Shown in pieces: positions 1 through 7,087 of a stretch of 13,124 bases of DNA. Where the stretch lies: NCBI GenBank assembly GCA_963545485.1, contig CAUUJG010000019.1, positions 1 to 13,124 of the forward strand. The letters are read 5' to 3'. The position numbers were made by a program, and so were the translations under genes. Each line of letters opens with the position of its first letter. The first letter of the stretch is position 1. Under the pieces are notes generated by a model, which saw only the letters and a list, made by a program, of their open reading frames with translations, searched no databases and was not told the DNA's origin. This DNA is from CAUTUX01 sp963545485. GTDB taxonomy: Bacteria > Bacillota > Clostridia > Christensenellales > CAG-917.

Positions 1-3
1 ACA

Positions 4-47
4 GCGGCTTATAGCCGCAGAGCAAACCACCAGCTAAGCTGGTGGTT
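4..47. repeat. Paired perfect hairpins resembling an IS200/IS605-type end
   Basis: Two hairpins lie side by side. The first has arms GCGGCT/AGCCGC (4-9 and 13-18) around a 3-base loop. The second has 10-bp arms AACCACCAGC/GCTGGTGGTT (25-34 and 38-47) around TAA. A compact perfect hairpin of this kind, followed by unrelated sequence, is characteristic of the subterminal ends of IS200/IS605 elements, which are recognised by the TnpA HUH transposase, and of the 3' end of the RNA associated with tnpB. No transposase lies inside the window, so the assignment rests on structure alone. The downstream ORF has lost its start next to these hairpins, which fits an insertion or excision scar. A simple transcription terminator is the alternative, but there is no clear T-tract. 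Confidence 0.4.
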
Positions 48-81
48 CTGATTAAGTGATTTCTCCAGAGAAAGAAGATAT

Positions 82-603
82 TTGCCTGTAAAGGTTAATG
101 CTGAGAACATACAACTCCCGTTAATGTATGATCCTGAAAAATATCCGATATTGGAAACTATCACAAGAAAAGAACATGAGGAAATCATGAAACAGGATTT
201 TGAAGGAGCTATCGCAGAAGCAGTATACCTTTATGAAAACAAACTTCACGATTTCTATTTACCAAAAGAGTTACGACCTAATTTGGATTTTGTCATTCAA
301 ACACATAAGAGCGATAATAGACACATCCAAAACTTCTTGGACTTCATGGAATGGAAATCTACAAAGCCTGATACACCGAATTTGTTATGTTCTGCCGAAT
401 TTACAAGCAAATATCCTGAAACCAATGAAAAAGTATTTTCGGAACTTATGGCAAATGAAATGGCGAGCGAGTGGACATTGGAGCCATCTGTTAAAAGTAA
501 GAAAGTTAGAATTGACGGAGTGGTTAGAGTCAGCAAAAAGTTTTATAAGAAAAATGAAAATACAGATTTTGTTGAGGTTGATAATATGGATATACTTTTT
601 TAA
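82..603 (+). CDS. Unrecognised protein, probably 5'-truncated C-terminal fragment
   Basis: The frame is open from position 52, just after the hairpin pair, to a TAA at 601-603. The only start near its beginning is TTG at 82, with no convincing ribosome binding site. It is therefore probably the C-terminal part of a longer gene cut by the element whose end lies at 1-47. The 173-residue product is charged and soluble, with no signal peptide, membrane segment or motif that I recognise. It contains an acidic patch around FDFMEW-like residues and ends in a hydrophobic MDILF tail. It precedes the mobilisation region and may be an accessory protein of the same mobile element, but that is only inference from position. 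Confidence 0.4.
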   Translation: MPVKVNAENIQLPLMYDPEKYPILETITRKEHEEIMKQDFEGAIAEAVYLYENKLHDFYLPKELRPNLDFVIQTHKSDNRHIQNFLDFMEWKSTKPDTPNLLCSAEFTSKYPETNEKVFSELMANEMASEWTLEPSVKSKKVRIDGVVRVSKKFYKKNENTDFVEVDNMDILF

Positions 604-620
604 GAGTTTTGAAAAAGTCC

Positions 621-670
621 GCTACCGCTACTTTGCTACCTGATATGAAAGGTAGTGAGGTAGTGGTAGC
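621..670 (+). repeat. 20-bp hairpin built from GCTAC/GTAGC repeats
   Basis: The arms 621-640 and 651-670 enclose a 10-base loop. All 20 positions pair in + strand RNA: 16 are Watson-Crick and 4 are G.U wobbles. In - strand RNA the same four positions would be A.C mismatches, so the structure fits a + strand transcript better. The left arm carries GCTAC three times (621, 627, 635) and the right arm GGTAG three times (651, 659, 665), so it could also be an iterated protein-binding site. It begins 18 bases after the preceding ORF stops. A terminator role is possible, but no clean U-run follows on the + strand. Confidence 0.6.
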
Positions 671-797
671 GACAACTCTCAAACTTTTATAAAAAACAGA
701 GGAAATATTGAGAAGCATAACTTGAGACAATAGTTCACTATTTTTCTGTGATAGTTATAAGAGATTATTAGCAAAAGTATTATTTTCAGTGAGATAG

Positions 798-881
798 CAA
801 GCATATACTTTTTGACCACAGTCGAAAAAAGTAGGCTTGTAAGCTGGCAATTCAGCTTAAAGAGTTTAGGGAGAACCCTAA
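798..881. other. Three tandem hairpins, candidate oriT core
   Basis: Hairpin 1 spans 798-839: CAAGC and TACTTTTTGAC pair with GTC, AAAAAAGTA and GCTTG, with small bulges and a CACA loop at 817-820. Hairpin 2 is AAGCTG/CAGCTT (841-846 and 853-858). Hairpin 3 is TTAGGG/CCCTAA (866-871 and 876-881) with an AGAA loop, followed by GACCCC. mobC starts 29 bases further on. MobC-type proteins and MOBP relaxases bind inverted repeats beside nic, so both position and structure support an origin of transfer. I do not recognise the sequence as a named oriT, and the nic site is unknown. Confidence 0.55.
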
Positions 882-910
882 GACCCCGAAGAAGAAAGGA
901 GAGATACAAA

Positions 911-1291
911 ATGTCAAAGACCGCTAATCGTAAAAATAATTGTACCGTTCACTTTATGGTGAATGAAGAAGATATGAAAGAATTAAATCGAAGATTTGAG
1001 TTGACCAATTTCAAGAGTAAAAGAGAGTTTTACAGAGACAGCATTTTCAAGAACAAAATCATCAGCATAGATATATCCGGTGAATTTAGGAAAGAGTTGC
1101 GAGAGCTTTTGTCCCTTACAAGTCGTAATTCAGCTAACCTTAATCAGATTGCAAAGGCTGTGAACAGCACAGGAGTTATTTATAAAAATGATATTGAAAA
1201 TATCAAGAAAGCTTTGCAGGGTGAATTACTTTTCCTATCAGAATTTAGAGAAAAAGTTTCTGACTATATTATCAATGAGGTAATTAGATAA
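911..1291 (+). CDS. mobC: MobC-family mobilisation accessory protein
   Basis: This 126-residue protein matches the bacterial MobC family in size and in its hallmark motif NLNQIAKAVN (residues 76-85). The N-terminal half has a ribbon-helix-helix-like basic region. MobC proteins bind oriT, help open the DNA around nic and assist the relaxase. The ATG at 911 is chosen because GAAAGGAGAG lies just upstream; the frame is open further back to a TTG at 812, but that would run through the hairpin array. Its stop codon overlaps the relaxase start (TAATG at 1289-1293), so the two are probably translationally coupled and made in proportion. Confidence 0.85.
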   Translation: MSKTANRKNNCTVHFMVNEEDMKELNRRFELTNFKSKREFYRDSIFKNKIISIDISGEFRKELRELLSLTSRNSANLNQIAKAVNSTGVIYKNDIENIKKALQGELLFLSEFREKVSDYIINEVIR

Positions 1292-2301
1292 TGGCTGTTA
1301 CAAAGATACATCCTATTAAAACTACTTTGAAAAAGGCAATAGATTATATCTGTAACGGAGATAAAACCTATGATGAAATTTATGTTACAACGCACCTGTG
1401 CAGCAGAGAAAATGCTCATAAAGAATTCGAACTTACAAAGAAACAGTTTAACTCAAGAACGAAAACTTTAGCTCATCATTTAATTCAGTCATTTGTACCG
1501 GAAGAAGTTAGTTTTGAGGAAGCCCATCAAATCGGAATTGAACTTTGTGAGAAAATTTTAGGGGATAAATATGAATATGTATTAGCTACTCATATTGACA
1601 AAGACCATATCCACAATCACATTATTTTTAATTCCATAGATATTGATGAAGGCAAAGTATATCATTCCTATTATGGCTCATATATGGCGATAAGAAATCA
1701 AAGTGACAGACTTTGCAAGGAACACAATTTGTCAGTAATTGACCAAGAAACACAGAAGGAAATCAACGAGATTAAGCGAAGAAAATTTGTGAATTGGTAC
1801 GACTGGAATGAGGATAAAAAAGGGAGCAGCTATAAATCAAGACTTCAGTTTGATATTGATAGATTTATAAAACAGTCAATTAATTGGCAGGATTTTTTAT
1901 CTAAAATGGAAAAGTATGGTTATGAAATTAAGATTGGCAAGCATATTGCTTTTAGAAGTAAAAATCAGCAGAGATTTACAATAGCAAAGATTATAGGAGT
2001 TAATTACACTGAGGAAAAAATCAAAGATAGAATCCTAAATAAAGACAAAGAGATTGGTAACATTATAGATATTAAGAACAGCGAAAAAGCAAAGTCAAGC
2101 AAAGGATATGAACACCGGGCAACGAAACACAATCTTAAAACGGCGGCTTCAACACTTACTGAAATAAGAGATAAGGGCTTTAATTCGATGGAAGAATTAG
2201 AGAGAGGAATTAGTAGAATATCAATTGAAAAGAATGAGCTGAAAAGAGAATTTGACAAGCTTTCATGGGAACAAAAGAGGATTATGGAAGATACTTATTG
2301 A
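1291..2301 (+). CDS. MOBP-type relaxase (Relaxase/VirD2 family), C-terminally shortened
   Basis: The relaxase nicks one strand at oriT and stays covalently bound through a tyrosine to lead the strand into the recipient. The likely catalytic tyrosine is Y19 in AIDYICN. The metal-binding three-histidine motif reads HIDKDHIHNHIIFN (H101, H106, H108, H110, N114). The protein is 336 residues; relatives of this kind are usually longer and carry an extended coiled-coil tail. Here the helical tail ends abruptly (WEQKRIMEDTY) where the reading enters a different gene in another frame (see 2252-2464). The nuclease domain looks intact, so nicking may be retained, but the C-terminal part was replaced by recombination. 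There is no type IV secretion gene in the window, so the element would be mobilisable rather than self-transmissible, as far as can be seen. Confidence 0.85.
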   Translation: MAVTKIHPIKTTLKKAIDYICNGDKTYDEIYVTTHLCSRENAHKEFELTKKQFNSRTKTLAHHLIQSFVPEEVSFEEAHQIGIELCEKILGDKYEYVLATHIDKDHIHNHIIFNSIDIDEGKVYHSYYGSYMAIRNQSDRLCKEHNLSVIDQETQKEINEIKRRKFVNWYDWNEDKKGSSYKSRLQFDIDRFIKQSINWQDFLSKMEKYGYEIKIGKHIAFRSKNQQRFTIAKIIGVNYTEEKIKDRILNKDKEIGNIIDIKNSEKAKSSKGYEHRATKHNLKTAASTLTEIRDKGFNSMEELERGISRISIEKNELKREFDKLSWEQKRIMEDTY

Positions 2302-2464
2302 TAAAAAACTTAAACGTACTGACTTGATAGACCTTTGTGGTATTAGCAGTAATGTGTTAGCTAAACTAGGAAAAGACGAGCCAGTTTCTATGGAATCATT
2401 AGAAAAAATATGTGTAGCATTAAGCTGTAATATTGAAGATGTCATGCAGTTTATCGAGAGGTAG
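2252..2464 (+). CDS. Xre/HTH_26-type small regulator lacking its native N-terminus
   Basis: From about residue 11 the product reads LWKILIDKKLKRTDL, then a helix-turn-helix with ISSNVLAKLGKDEPVSMESLEKIC, and ends in CNIEDVMQF. This is the compact Cro/C1-type HTH family that normally starts with a few residues before LWK. Here those residues are replaced by sequence shared with the relaxase tail, and the only possible start is TTG at 2252 inside the relaxase gene, without a clear ribosome binding site. The DNA-binding helices survive. The gene ends 5 bases before the methyltransferase start, so it may be the regulator of the R-M operon or simply a cargo gene at the junction. Expression would depend on relaxase read-through or on an unusual start. 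Confidence 0.6.
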   Translation: MTSFHGNKRGLWKILIDKKLKRTDLIDLCGISSNVLAKLGKDEPVSMESLEKICVALSCNIEDVMQFIER

Positions 2465-2469
2465 GGCTA

Positions 2470-4107
2470 ATGAGATATTCCAATCTAAGTAAAGAAAAAG
2501 AAAATGGTATAGTCTATACTCCGAAAAGTATGGCAAAATATTTGGCAAAAGAAATGGTTAAATACAAAGCTGATAAGGATAGCAATACAATTAAAATACT
2601 AGATCCAGCTATTGGAAAAGGTGAATTAACCATTGCATTGGTAGAAACTATTGGTTTAGCGTATTCTAAAATTGAAGTAGTTGGATATGAAACTGATGCA
2701 AGAATTTGTGAAGAAACATCAGCAGAATTGTTACACCTATTTCCGGGTATTAAGCTTTCGATAAAAAATGAAAATTTTCTAACGGCTGTAGAAAATCATA
2801 CTACAGGGTTGTTTGATTATGTTATAGCTAATCCGCCTTATATTAGAACTCAAATTATGGGTAGCGATAAAGCACAAAAAATATCTTCAAAACTTGGTTT
2901 GTCTGGAAGAGTTGATATTTATTATGCATTTATTGTATGTACAAAATCTGTTTTGAAAGAGCATGGAGTTGCAGGGTATATTACATCAAATAAGTTTCTT
3001 ACTATTAAGTCCGGGCTTTCTGTAAGAGATTATATTATTGATAATTATAAAATTCATAGAATTACAGATTTAGGTGATACTAAATTGTTTTCTGCATCAG
3101 TTTTACCATGTATCATGGTGTTTTCAAAAGGAAAAACTCAAGATAAAAGTAAAGTGTCTTTTACATCAGTTTACCAAACGGATACCGATGAGGTTGATGG
3201 AAGAATCCAAGACGTTTTTGATGCTATATATGAATCGGGATGTTATCAGATCCCTGATGGCAGAAAATATATTTATCGCCAAGGTGTTATGCAGAGCGTT
3301 GAAAAAGGCTCTCTATGGAATATTCAATCAACTGAAAGTCAAGACTGGCTCTTTTCTGTTGAACAAAATACTTGGCAACGATTTTCTGATATTGGGAAAA
3401 TTCGTGTGGGAATTAAAACTACGGCAGATAATGTCTTTATTGGAGATGATTGGAATGGAGAAAAATCTGATATAGAACTTTTACGTCCATTAATTACACA
3501 TCGAAATGCAGGACAAATACTTCCCAATAATTCGGATTTATGGAAAGTATTATATACACATACTTCGGAGAATGGAAGAAAAAAAGCCTTCGATATTGAT
3601 AAGTACCCTAAATCGAAAGAATATCTTTTGCAACATTATACTCAGTTATCAAATCGTAAATATGTCATTCAAGCAAAAAGAAATTGGTATGAAATATGGG
3701 TACCACAAAATCCTGAATCTTGGAAACATCGCAAGATTATTTTTAGGGATATATCTGAACATCCACAGTTTTGGTTAGATACTTCTGGTGCGATTGTCAA
3801 TGGTGATTGCTATTGGATTGAGGTACAGGACTATGTAATTGAAGATGTGGTGTACTTAGCATTAGCAATAGCTAATAGTCGTTTTATTGAAAAATATTAT
3901 GATGTAAAGTTTAATACTAAACTTTATTCGGGAAAAAGAAGATTTATGTCACAATATGTTGAGCAGTTTCCAATCCCTTTATACACTACGAAACTTGCTC
4001 AAGAAGCGATTTGGATTGTAAAACAAATTATAGCCGAGGAAAATGAGACTGTAATTCTCGGCTATAAAGAAAAATTGAATTGTATTGTCGATAAAATATT
4101 TACCTAA
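2470..4107 (+). CDS. Type II adenine-N6 DNA methyltransferase (Eco57I/TaqI-like, NPPY)
   Basis: This 545-residue enzyme transfers a methyl group from S-adenosylmethionine to adenine in the recognition site, protecting host DNA. The SAM-binding motif I is LDPAIGKGE (residues 44-52), with an acidic residue at E74 (GYETD). The catalytic motif IV is NPPY (121-124), followed by VDIYYAF, typical of gamma-class N6-adenine enzymes. The C-terminal half (about 290-520), with its RVGIKTTADNVF, LRPLIT and YSGKRRFM segments, resembles the TaqI_C target-recognition domain. The ATG at 2470 has GAGGTAGGG upstream. The TAA (4105-4107) overlaps the TAG of the convergent endonuclease gene. With a PD-(D/E)XK gene and a controller gene next door this is a type II system; the recognition sequence cannot be inferred here. 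Confidence 0.88.
   Translation: MRYSNLSKEKENGIVYTPKSMAKYLAKEMVKYKADKDSNTIKILDPAIGKGELTIALVETIGLAYSKIEVVGYETDARICEETSAELLHLFPGIKLSIKNENFLTAVENHTTGLFDYVIANPPYIRTQIMGSDKAQKISSKLGLSGRVDIYYAFIVCTKSVLKEHGVAGYITSNKFLTIKSGLSVRDYIIDNYKIHRITDLGDTKLFSASVLPCIMVFSKGKTQDKSKVSFTSVYQTDTDEVDGRIQDVFDAIYESGCYQIPDGRKYIYRQGVMQSVEKGSLWNIQSTESQDWLFSVEQNTWQRFSDIGKIRVGIKTTADNVFIGDDWNGEKSDIELLRPLITHRNAGQILPNNSDLWKVLYTHTSENGRKKAFDIDKYPKSKEYLLQHYTQLSNRKYVIQAKRNWYEIWVPQNPESWKHRKIIFRDISEHPQFWLDTSGAIVNGDCYWIEVQDYVIEDVVYLALAIANSRFIEKYYDVKFNTKLYSGKRRFMSQYVEQFPIPLYTTKLAQEAIWIVKQIIAEENETVILGYKEKLNCIVDKIFT
4028..4067 (-). terminator. Hairpin terminator for the C-R operon, embedded in the M gene
   Basis: The perfect 11-bp arms TTATAGCCGAG (4028-4038) and CTCGGCTATAA (4057-4067) enclose 18 bases. 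Read on the - strand, the second arm is followed by TTTGTTTT, a reasonable U-tract. On the + strand no U-run follows. It therefore suits transcripts coming from the endonuclease gene, which ends 37 bases before it, and lies inside the last codons of the methyltransferase gene. Confidence 0.6.
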
Positions 4108-5114
4108 TCAAAAAAATTACTAGGTAAAGGTAGTTGAATTTTAGCATTTTGCCCTTTAAATAATGGGAAGTATCTGTCAAATTCATATCCGGCGACAACA
4201 TAGAGTTTGCTTAATCTAATAAAATTATTCTCTAGCAAACCATCAAATATGACATAGCGAACATCATCACTATAGAATATTGTATCATTAGTTGCTATGA
4301 TAGGTGCTCCGTCTTCGGGAGAGTGTAATCCTAAGTCAATTGTAGGTGATGTTTGGAGTTTGACTTCCAGTAATTGATTTGCTATGTCTGGATAAGTTCC
4401 ATCATCTTTATAGATTGAATAACCAAGATGCCGACAAATTAAAGAGTGGAGCTCTGCACCTCTATTTCTTTCTTGTAGTGGATTTAGATAGTCTATACAG
4501 AGACCAACCATTGGTAGCAATCTGTTATATATTTCTGCAATAGGTAAAAGCTGGTTAGGTGATGGATAATTATTAGGATTAACATTTTGTAAGGAGTTAT
4601 ACGGATATGTTATGCAATTAGAGACATTGTCAGTATCTCCCGAAAATAGGTAGCTATTATCAAAAGAATTCATCGTTGCCTGATATTTCGTTGTTAGTTT
4701 CCCAGTTCGATCAAATGCTGCAAGAGTTTCTCCGGAAATCACTTTTACATATATAATGATATTATTTCCGTCAACTTTAAGGAAGACATATCTTCTAGCT
4801 GCATCAACTTCCTCATTCCAGATTTGCACATTCATACTTTTTTGAGTGTAGACATCAAAATTTTGTCCCGGAAATCTAGGTTGAGTTTTTATGAAAGAGC
4901 GAGGGGTTGGATATCCTAGTGCTTCGCAGATTTTAGATTTAACGACTTTTGAATGTGTCCTTAAAGGTAATCCATCAAGAGAGATTCCTATTAGAGAATC
5001 TGATAAAATTCGCTCTAGCAGATGTGTGGGAATGAATAGATCTCTATTTTCTGGAGTTATAGGATCGTAAATAGACATTCCGCTGTCTTGTATGTTTTTA
5101 ATATAGTTAATCAT
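4104..5114 (-). CDS. Type II restriction endonuclease, PD-(D/E)XK family
   Basis: This 336-residue protein is encoded beside an NPPY methyltransferase and a C protein, the standard place for the cognate endonuclease. The probable catalytic motif is YPDIANQLLEVKLQ: D243, E250 and K252, giving PD-x6-EVK, with an upstream acidic residue in GAELHSL (E221) as the usual extra helix glutamate. It would cleave DNA that its partner has not methylated. The ATG (5112-5114) overlaps the TGA of the controller gene (ATGA), so R is translated after C, delaying nuclease production after entry into a new host. The tail overlaps the convergent M gene by four bases. I cannot assign the specificity or the subfamily. 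Confidence 0.8.
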   Translation of the reverse strand: MINYIKNIQDSGMSIYDPITPENRDLFIPTHLLERILSDSLIGISLDGLPLRTHSKVVKSKICEALGYPTPRSFIKTQPRFPGQNFDVYTQKSMNVQIWNEEVDAARRYVFLKVDGNNIIIYVKVISGETLAAFDRTGKLTTKYQATMNSFDNSYLFSGDTDNVSNCITYPYNSLQNVNPNNYPSPNQLLPIAEIYNRLLPMVGLCIDYLNPLQERNRGAELHSLICRHLGYSIYKDDGTYPDIANQLLEVKLQTSPTIDLGLHSPEDGAPIIATNDTIFYSDDVRYVIFDGLLENNFIRLSKLYVVAGYEFDRYFPLFKGQNAKIQLPLPSNFFD

Positions 5115-5329
5115 TTGATTTTTTTCTCCAGGAATAATTTATATGTTTCAATTTCAAGTGCATCAGCTATTCGTTGAATATTTTCTAAGGAAATACTTCT
5201 GCGATAGCATTCAATGGCACTAATATAGGTACGATGCATACCGCATTTATCAGCAAAAGCTTCTTGAGATAATCCAAGTGAGATGCGATATTTCTTCAGG
5301 TTAGTTCCAAAAACTTGTACAATATCCAT
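5111..5329 (-). CDS. Controller (C) protein of the R-M system, Xre-type HTH
   Basis: This 72-residue, all-helical HTH protein reads LGLSQEAFADKCGMHRTYISAIECYRR-like residues from 18 on, then SLENIQRIADAL, the signature of R-M controller proteins. These dimerise, bind paired C-boxes and autoregulate the C-R operon: they activate it at low levels and repress it at high levels. I chose the ATG at 5329 because GGAGG lies 9 bases upstream (5339-5343). The frame extends six residues further to 5347, but that start lies upstream of the ribosome binding site. Overlap with the endonuclease start implies coupling. The tandem boxes upstream (5369-5396) support the assignment strongly. Confidence 0.87.
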   Translation of the reverse strand: MDIVQVFGTNLKKYRISLGLSQEAFADKCGMHRTYISAIECYRRSISLENIQRIADALEIETYKLFLEKKIK

Positions 5330-5352
5330 AGTTGAAATCCTCCACATTATGA

Positions 5353-5358
5353 ATTATA
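5353..5358 (-). promoter_or_regulatory. -10 element of the C-R operon promoter
   Basis: On the - strand this reads TATAAT, a perfect -10. Eighteen bases upstream is TAGACT (5377-5382), a plausible -35 with four of six consensus bases, which overlaps the promoter-proximal C-box. The start codon at 5329 lies about 24 bases downstream of the -10. Confidence 0.6.
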
Positions 5359-5368
5359 ATAAAAACGA

Positions 5369-5396
5369 ATACTATAAGTCTACATACAATAAGTAT
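5369..5396 (-). promoter_or_regulatory. Tandem C-boxes (operator of the controller protein)
   Basis: Read on the - strand there are two 13-base repeats, ATACTTATTGTAT (5384-5396) and AGACTTATAGTAT (5369-5381), with centres 15 bases apart. Each is an imperfect palindrome around a TAT core, close to the GACT-TATA-AGTC type of C-box known from other R-M systems. The proximal box overlaps the -35 and the distal box lies upstream, the usual layout in which the distal dimer activates and occupation of both boxes represses. They also end 23 bases before the start codon of the divergent ATPase gene, so they may control that gene as well. Confidence 0.7.
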
Positions 5397-5419
5397 CTAA
5401 AATAGAGAAAGGGAGAGAC

Positions 5420-7081
5420 ATGATTAAATCAATCAGCATGAAAGACTGTGCTACATATTCAATGGAAGGTTGTGTTATTGAAAATTGTAAAAAAATAAAT
5501 TTTTTCTATGCTCCTAATGGGAGTGGTAAATCTACAATAAGCAATTTTTTGTATAATCAAACAGAACTTCAATATTCTATGTGTGATATTAATTGGGAAA
5601 ATAATACTTGTACGGATATTGTTGTTTATAATAGAGATTTTCGCAATCGTCATTTCAAAGAAGATATAGATGGGATATTCACACTGGGCGAAGCAACAAT
5701 TGAAGAAATAAAAACTCTTGATGAAATGAAAAAGGAGCGAGAGAGAAAAAAAGAGGAGTACTTAACTAGAAAAAACAGTTTAAACAAGAAAAAAGAAGAA
5801 GAAAAACAATTTAAAGAAAAATTTAGAGATATTGTGTGGAATACAATTCTTAAGCAAAATGAAACTGATTTTCAAGAGGTATTTAGCGGTTTGAGGAGTA
5901 ATAAAGAAAAATTTAGAGATGAAGTTATTACTAGATATAAAAAATCGCATTCTTCAAGTAAAACAAGAGATGCATTAACGAAGCTCTCAAACACGCTATT
6001 TAAAAAACCTGAAAAGTATAGCCTTATTGATATGGATGTTGATGAATTGATTATTGAACTTATGAAAATTGAAAAGGATTTAATCTGGGAAAAGATAGTA
6101 GTGGGGAATCAAGATGTTCCTATTGCTAAACTTATTAAACATCTTGGCAATGCAGATTGGGTTAATAAAGGTCGTTCATATATTGGTGAGAATGGAGTAT
6201 GTCCTTTTTGCCAACAAAAGACCATTACAATAGAGTTAGAACAACAATTAAATACTTTCTTTAGCGGTGAATATGAAAAGGATATACAATATATTAAAAG
6301 TTTGATTGAAAAATATCAGAATATATCAGAGATATTAATATCTAATTTGGGTAGTATTGTTGATAATGAATTTATGGTTAGTATTGGGAATTTAGATATT
6401 TCTAAATACAATACTTTATTAGAAATGTTAAAACTTCTATTTATTAGTGTGTTGGAAAAAATGTCATTGAAAGAAAAAGAGGCAAGTAAAAAAATAGTAT
6501 TAGTGAATAGTCAAGAAAAACTAAACGAGTTATTGAATATGATTTCGGATGCTAATACAAATATTATCAATCACAATAAAATAGTTGATAATTACAATGA
6601 TGAAAAGAAAAAATTAACAGATGATGTTTGGGAATTTTTGATGTATGAGCAAGATGCATTAATAGGTGGGTATCTTAATGAGCTAAATTCTTTTGAAAAG
6701 GCAAAGAAAGGGATAGAAGAAAGTATCATTTTTTGCAAAGAACAATTAGATGAACTAGAGAATAAAATTTTTGAAGCAGGAAAGAATATTACGAGTGTAC
6801 AACCAACAGTTGATGAGATTAACCGATCTCTTAAAGCATATGGCTTTACAAATTTTCAAATTGTTCCATCTCCTGCAAAAGAAAATTCCTATCAAATACA
6901 GAGACTGGATGGAACACTTGCCACAAATACACTAAGCGAAGGTGAAGAAACTTTTATATCGTTTTTATATTTTCTTCAGTTCGCTAAAGGCTCAACAGAT
7001 GCATCTAAAGTATCTTCAAAGAAAATTTTAGTTTTACTCACTAACCATAACCATTCAATTTTATTGCCCTTTTGCCAATAG
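5420..7081 (+). CDS. AAA_13 / RloC-PrrC-like ATPase, truncated at Walker B
   Basis: The protein starts with an ABC/SMC-type ATPase half: Walker A APNGSGKST (31-39), then NRDF and IFTLGE segments typical of AAA_13 proteins. A long charged coiled coil runs from about 95 to 460 and carries CPFC (261-264), a zinc-hook-like CxxC as in RloC and Rad50. The ABC signature is LSEGEETF (505-512), followed by VSSKKILV (531-538), where Walker B (IDDPISS-like) should come. Instead the frame ends after 15 unrelated residues. Family members are normally considerably longer and include Walker B, the D-loop and H-loop; anticodon-nuclease members add a toxic domain. This copy is therefore probably unable to hydrolyse ATP. 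The start has AAAGGGAG upstream. It stands before hsdR, as PrrC does in type I loci. Confidence 0.8.
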   Translation: MIKSISMKDCATYSMEGCVIENCKKINFFYAPNGSGKSTISNFLYNQTELQYSMCDINWENNTCTDIVVYNRDFRNRHFKEDIDGIFTLGEATIEEIKTLDEMKKERERKKEEYLTRKNSLNKKKEEEKQFKEKFRDIVWNTILKQNETDFQEVFSGLRSNKEKFRDEVITRYKKSHSSSKTRDALTKLSNTLFKKPEKYSLIDMDVDELIIELMKIEKDLIWEKIVVGNQDVPIAKLIKHLGNADWVNKGRSYIGENGVCPFCQQKTITIELEQQLNTFFSGEYEKDIQYIKSLIEKYQNISEILISNLGSIVDNEFMVSIGNLDISKYNTLLEMLKLLFISVLEKMSLKEKEASKKIVLVNSQEKLNELLNMISDANTNIINHNKIVDNYNDEKKKLTDDVWEFLMYEQDALIGGYLNELNSFEKAKKGIEESIIFCKEQLDELENKIFEAGKNITSVQPTVDEINRSLKAYGFTNFQIVPSPAKENSYQIQRLDGTLATNTLSEGEETFISFLYFLQFAKGSTDASKVSSKKILVLLTNHNHSILLPFCQ

Positions 7082-7087
7082 GCATCG

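Larger units (their letters stand above)
604..910. other. Gene-free structured region, probable oriT and mobC leader
   Basis: I find no supportable gene here; a TTG-initiated extension of mobC back to 812 is rejected. The stretch holds a 20-bp hairpin (621-670), shorter inverted repeats such as ATAACT/AGTTAT (717-722 and 753-758), three tandem hairpins (798-881), and the mobC ribosome binding site GAAAGGAGAG (895-904). In mobilisable elements, oriT is usually found directly upstream of the mobC/relaxase operon and consists of inverted repeats next to the nic site. The nic position cannot be assigned from sequence alone. Confidence 0.55.

Noticed and set aside
812..910. TTG-initiated extension of the mobC frame by 33 residues
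   Set aside because: It would translate the hairpin array; a proper ribosome binding site and ATG are at 895-913, and the family motif length fits the shorter form.
2470..4107. The methyltransferase as an HsdM type I subunit
   Set aside because: Its C-terminal half resembles TaqI_C target recognition, it has a convergent PD-(D/E)XK partner with a C protein, and no hsdS is present.
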